Shown piece after piece: positions 13,756 to 17,137 of a stretch of DNA of 17,137 nt. Each line of letters begins with the position of its first letter. Positions within the stretch are counted from its first letter, which is position 1. A program made the translations under genes and the position numbers. The notes below the pieces were generated by a model. The model worked only from the letters and a program-made list of their open reading frames with translations. It searched no databases and was not told the origin of the DNA. Source of the stretch: JBKCHH01 sp046302855 (lineage in GTDB: Bacteria; Pseudomonadota; Alphaproteobacteria; Rickettsiales; UBA8987); assembly GCA_046302855.1 (NCBI GenBank), contig JBKCHH010000045.1, forward strand, positions 1 through 17,137, written 5' to 3'.

Positions 13756-14226
13756 TTATCTTTCTGCTTGTTCATCACGGCCGTACAATTTAATTAAATC
13801 AATATGAAGTGGGTGGTTATCAGCGAATTCTTCAAATCCAGGTCTCGCACTTAGTTCATAAATTAAACTAATAAGCAAAGGATTTGTAATATGAACACCT
13901 GGCACTAAATTTTCTTTTTCTTCTTGAATTATTACTACTGGTATTTTATTTCTCTCACTTTTATCTTGTAAATTTAGTCTTTCTAGCCCTTTTTTAACCT
14001 TTTCTCCATCACTATAATTGATAATAGTATTATTAATCTCTTCACCATCATCAGCATAAAGTATAACTCTTAAAGATGGTTTTTGAATTCTATGGTTACC
14101 TGTTCTATATACGGTAAGTTCAGGAACAATTTCAAAAGAGGTTGCTAGTTCCTCTGAATTTGCAATAAAGGCTCTAAGATTTAATCCTAACTCCCCCCCC
14201 CCCCGCATCATTTTTGTTTTGTTCAT
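13756..14226 (-). CDS. Unknown protein with G12 tract at its 5' end
   Basis: I do not recognise a family for this predicted 156-residue cytoplasmic-looking protein. It has no signal peptide or membrane segment. Its composition is mixed and acidic, with a well-formed alternation of strands and helices (VPELTVYRTG, PSLRVILYADDGEEI, IPVVIIQEEKENLVPGVHI, LLISLIYELSARPGFEEFA), which suggests a real folded protein. A run of 12 G at codons 8-12 makes the N-terminus MNKTKMMRGGGELGL in the frame shown. A second ATG at 14242, in another frame, reads MTNKPDEQNKNDAGGGG and then stops after 22 codons. With 11 or 14 G, that start would instead join the main frame. With 10 or 13 G, neither start reaches it. 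The gene is downstream of uvrA on the same strand (94-110 bp) and converges with tRNA-Thr. Confidence 0.7.
   Translation of the reverse strand: MNKTKMMRGGGELGLNLRAFIANSEELATSFEIVPELTVYRTGNHRIQKPSLRVILYADDGEEINNTIINYSDGEKVKKGLERLNLQDKSERNKIPVVIIQEEKENLVPGVHITNPLLISLIYELSARPGFEEFADNHPLHIDLIKLYGRDEQAER
14193..14204 (-). repeat. Homopolymer run of 12 G (coding strand)
   Basis: Twelve consecutive C on the plus strand, read as G12 in the unknown minus-strand gene, 22 bases into its shorter frame. Such a G/C run is far outside the composition of this AT-rich window and would be prone to slipped-strand length change. It could also be miscounted in sequencing. Confidence 0.95.
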
Positions 14227-14242
14227 CTGGTTTGTTTGTCAT

Positions 14243-14336
14243 AATATTAAAAAATTGGCTGTTGAACCCTTGTTAAATACCTTTTTTATTAAAGTTTTGT
14301 TAAACTTGCGAAAAAATATTACAACTAATCAAAAAC
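14243..14336. other. Intergenic region between uvrA and the G-tract gene
   Basis: An AT-rich gap of 94 bp. It contains a small inverted repeat, AAGTTT/AAACTT with a four-base loop (14292-14307), just past the uvrA stop. It is weak, lies beside a T/A-rich run, and could be a minor terminator or chance. A promoter for the G-tract gene would be expected here, but none is clear. Confidence 0.35.
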
Positions 14337-17137
14337 CTACCCAAAAGTCTCTACCCTGTGGTCATCTCGAAGGAGTCTTTTTAGATACCTGCCCGTAATG
14401 CTTTCTTCTACCTTGGTAATATCTTCTGGTGTGCCAAAGGCAACTATTCTGCCACCCTTATCGCCCCCACCTGGGCCTATATCTATTACCCAATCAGAGG
14501 TTTTGATAACATCCAAATTATGTTCTATCACTAAAACCGTATTGCCAGCCTCTACTAGTTTATGCAGAACCCTGAGTAGCTTATAAATATCATCACTATG
14601 TAGGCCAGTTGTGGGTTCATCTAAAATATAAAGCGTTCTGCCAGTTGATTTTTTAGAAAGCTCCTTGGCAAGTTTTACCCTTTGAGCCTCCCCACCAGAT
14701 AAGGTAGTAGCAGATTGCCCAATTTTTATATAGCCCAAACCAACCTCTTTTAAACAGGCTAGCTTTTCATAGATTACTGGGATTTTTGCAAAAAACTGCT
14801 CACCTTCTTCAACCGTCATTTCTAATATATCAGAGATGGTTTTGCCCTTGTATTTTATCTCCAAAGTTTCACGATTATATCTTTTGCCATTACATTCTTC
14901 ACACACCACATAAACATCTGGCAGAAAGTGCATTTCTACCAAAATCATGCCATCACCTTGACAGGTTTCGCACCTACCCCCCTTTACATTAAAAGAAAAT
15001 CTACCTGGCTTATAACCCCTTGCCTTAGATTCAGGTAGTAGAGTATATAAATCCCTCACATGGTTAAACACGCCCACATAAGTAGCAGGGTTAGATCTAG
15101 GGGTTTTGCCAATGGGAGATTGGTCTATATCTATTACCTTATCTAAATGCTCCAACCCCTCTAAACCTTTGTAGGGCCCAGGCAAGGCCTTAGTGCCATT
15201 ATATAGTTTAGATAGGGCCTTTTGTAGCGTGTGGATAATAAGGCTAGACTTCCCCCCGCCTGATACCCCAGTTATGGAGGTAAATGCCTTTAGCGGAATT
15301 TCTGCCGTTACATTTTGCAAATTATTAGTAGTAACGCCTGAAATTTTTAACACTCTTTTACTATTAAATGGTCTTTTTTGCGGAATGGGGATAAATTTTC
15401 TACCACTTAAATAGGCACCAGTTATACTCTCTTTACTATTTGCTACATCATCTGGCTTGCCTTCTGCAATAATATGCCCACCGTGGATACCAGCCCCTAA
15501 GCCCATATCTATTAGATAATCAGCTGAACGCATAGTATCTTCATCATGCTCTACCACAATTACTGTGTTGTTTAGATCTCTTAAATCCCGCAAGGTGGTA
15601 AGGAGCTTATCGTTATCACACTGATGCAAGCCAATAGATGGCTCATCTAGCACATACAAAACGCCACTTAAACCAGAGCCAATTTGGGAAGCCAGCCTTA
15701 TTCTTTGCGATTCGCCACCAGATAAGGTTCCAGATTTTCTTGCCAAGGTAATATAATCTAGCCCAACATTTTTTAAAAACTGCGTTCTTCTAGATAGTTC
15801 TTGCAGAATTTTTTCCGCAATTTGATTTTGCGTTTTGTTGAATTTTTCTGGCAGGGTGGCAAGCCAATCTAAAAACTTATCCACCGTTAGTTTGCACACC
15901 TCACCAATATGCAGCATATCAATTTTAACGCACAGGGTTTCTGGCTTTAGGCGATAACCATTGCAAGATAGGCAATCAGATAGGTTTTGATATTTCTCTA
16001 GCAGTTCACGCACGGAATCATTTTCTGCCTCTTTCCATTTGCGATTCAAATAATTAACTATCCCCTCAAAAGGTTTGTTGGAACGCAAGATTTTAAAACC
16101 ATCTTCATATTCAAACTGCACCTTTTCTTCACCGCTGCCAAATAAAATTAGCTGTTTTACCTCATTTGATAATTCACGATATTTTTTCGTAGCATCAAAA
16201 TTAAACTGCTTACTGAGTGCAAGTAGCATCTGTTCAAAAAACTTGCTCTTAGAGTTGCTCCAAGGCTTTATAGCACCTTGTATAAGCGATAAATTTTCAT
16301 CTGGAATAATTAGCTTGGTATCAAAGGCAAGTTGCGTTCCAAGCCCATTACAAGTTGGGCAGGCACCATATGGGCTGTTAAAAGAAAAAATGCGTGGCTC
16401 AATTTTAGGTAGCTGAAAGCCAGATACTGGGCAAGAATAATGTTCTGAAAATAACAACACATCACCCTTTTTATACTCCGTGCTTGGAAATTCATCATCA
16501 AGGGCAACAATTTCAACCGCTAGCAAGCCTTTAGAAAGCTCTAATGCCGTTTCAACTGAACTTGCCAAACGATTGCCAGGCGTGGGTGATACAACCAGCC
16601 TATCTATCACCACCGAAATATCGTGCTTTTTGTTCTTATCGAACTCTGGAATCTTATCAATTTCGTAGAGGTTATTATCAATTTTTATACGATTATAACC
16701 ATCCTTCTCTAACTGCTCAATTTCACTTCTATGCTCGCCCTTGCCACCCCGCACAATGGGGGAAAGTAGGTATATTTTTGCCTTTTCTGGTAGGGAGCAA
16801 ATTTTTTCCACCATTTGCGAAACTGATTGCCTTTCAATTGGCTTGCCTGTTGCAGGTGAGTAGGGAACGCCAACCCTTGCATATAAAAGCCGCAAATAAT
16901 CATAAATTTCTGTAATAGTAGCAACGGTTGAACGGGGGTTTTTAGAGGTGGTTTTTTGATCAATCGCAATGGCAGGTGAAAGCCCAGTTATAGATTCAAC
17001 ATCTGGCTTATTTTGCATTTCTAGAAACTGCCGTGCGTAGGCAGAAAGAGATTCCACATACCTTCTTTGCCCTTCCGCATAAACCGTATCAAAGGCAAGG
17101 GAAGATTTTCCACTGCCACTTAGGCCAGTAATTACTA
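14337..17137 (-). CDS. uvrA: Excinuclease ABC subunit A (UvrA), N-terminus cut by window edge
   Basis: DNA damage-recognition ATPase of nucleotide excision repair, partner of UvrB. About 932 residues are visible. The frame continues to the right edge of the window with the first Walker A (GLSGSGKSS, near 17098-17126), so only some 10-30 N-terminal residues are missing. In order come YAEGQRRYVESLSAYARQFL, the first zinc module (CPVSGFQLPKIEPRIFSFN ... ACPTCNGLG), CLSCNGYRLK, the first ABC signature LSGGESQRIRLASQIG with YVLDEPSIGLH, the second Walker A GVSGGGKSS, the second zinc module CETCQGDGM ... CEECNGKRYN, the signature LSGGEAQRVKLAKELS, and LYILDEPTTGLH. The CPVS form of the first zinc motif, with serine in place of a second cysteine, is common in UvrA proteins. 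No frameshift or domain loss is seen. Confidence 0.97.
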   Translation of the reverse strand, partial: VITGLSGSGKSSLAFDTVYAEGQRRYVESLSAYARQFLEMQNKPDVESITGLSPAIAIDQKTTSKNPRSTVATITEIYDYLRLLYARVGVPYSPATGKPIERQSVSQMVEKICSLPEKAKIYLLSPIVRGGKGEHRSEIEQLEKDGYNRIKIDNNLYEIDKIPEFDKNKKHDISVVIDRLVVSPTPGNRLASSVETALELSKGLLAVEIVALDDEFPSTEYKKGDVLLFSEHYSCPVSGFQLPKIEPRIFSFNSPYGACPTCNGLGTQLAFDTKLIIPDENLSLIQGAIKPWSNSKSKFFEQMLLALSKQFNFDATKKYRELSNEVKQLILFGSGEEKVQFEYEDGFKILRSNKPFEGIVNYLNRKWKEAENDSVRELLEKYQNLSDCLSCNGYRLKPETLCVKIDMLHIGEVCKLTVDKFLDWLATLPEKFNKTQNQIAEKILQELSRRTQFLKNVGLDYITLARKSGTLSGGESQRIRLASQIGSGLSGVLYVLDEPSIGLHQCDNDKLLTTLRDLRDLNNTVIVVEHDEDTMRSADYLIDMGLGAGIHGGHIIAEGKPDDVANSKESITGAYLSGRKFIPIPQKRPFNSKRVLKISGVTTNNLQNVTAEIPLKAFTSITGVSGGGKSSLIIHTLQKALSKLYNGTKALPGPYKGLEGLEHLDKVIDIDQSPIGKTPRSNPATYVGVFNHVRDLYTLLPESKARGYKPGRFSFNVKGGRCETCQGDGMILVEMHFLPDVYVVCEECNGKRYNRETLEIKYKGKTISDILEMTVEEGEQFFAKIPVIYEKLACLKEVGLGYIKIGQSATTLSGGEAQRVKLAKELSKKSTGRTLYILDEPTTGLHSDDIYKLLRVLHKLVEAGNTVLVIEHNLDVIKTSDWVIDIGPGGGDKGGRIVAFGTPEDITKVEESITGRYLKRLLRDDHRVETFG

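Noticed and set aside
16320..16460. Apparent loss of a zinc cysteine in UvrA (CPVS in place of CxxC)
   Set aside because: This form is common in bacterial UvrA; the rest of the module is intact.

Overview
The window is AT-rich bacterial chromosome that looks alphaproteobacterial and most like Rickettsiales or a close relative (inference, not tested by search). The reasons are the base composition, the alphaproteobacterial style of UvrA, FixH, bL19, bS21 and RlpA, a split Mrp antiporter set, weak Shine-Dalgarno usage, and palindromic interspersed elements that recall Rickettsia palindromic elements. It is not a minimal Rickettsia, because it carries lysA and a class II DAHP synthase and so at least parts of lysine and aromatic biosynthesis. 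No phage, insertion sequence, CRISPR array or obvious genomic island is visible.

Layout. Bases 87-704 encode a YceI-family lipoprotein, convergent with a minus-strand pair (713-3432): class II DAHP synthase followed by diaminopimelate decarboxylase. Divergent from that pair is a tight plus-strand cluster (3539-7496): a prepilin-peptidase-like membrane protein without recognisable catalytic aspartates, mnmA, trmD, rplS and an unrecognised multi-pass membrane protein, with junctions from 1-nt overlaps to 5-nt gaps. rpsU follows separately. On the minus strand, rlpA, mrpE and mrpF form a run (9627 to 7773), with a palindromic repeat between mrpE and mrpF. Divergent to rlpA are fixH and glyQ. glyQ converges, with a few bases of overlap, on a glycerol-1-phosphate dehydrogenase-like gene. 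Head-to-head with that gene is an MltB-type lytic transglycosylase, followed by a second copy of the palindromic repeat and a tRNA-Thr(GGT). The right end holds an unrecognised gene with a run of 12 G near its start, then uvrA, which runs off the window.

How the genes work together. Translation and tRNA/ribosome functions dominate (mnmA, trmD, rplS, rpsU, glyQ, tRNA-Thr). Cell-wall functions are also prominent: lysA supplies lysine from meso-DAP, and rlpA and mltB encode peptidoglycan-cleaving enzymes. mrpE/mrpF and fixH point to a Na+/H+ antiporter and a cbb3-type oxidase whose other subunits must lie elsewhere.

The strongest unusual signals are: (1) the G12 tract, which sits between two alternative ATG starts and the body of an unknown gene so that different tract lengths select long, short or no product; (2) two homologous palindromic elements of about 144 bp, each placed at the very 3' end of an upstream gene and in the same orientation relative to that gene; and (3) a prepilin-peptidase homologue that keeps its CxxC pairs but lacks both active-site aspartates.
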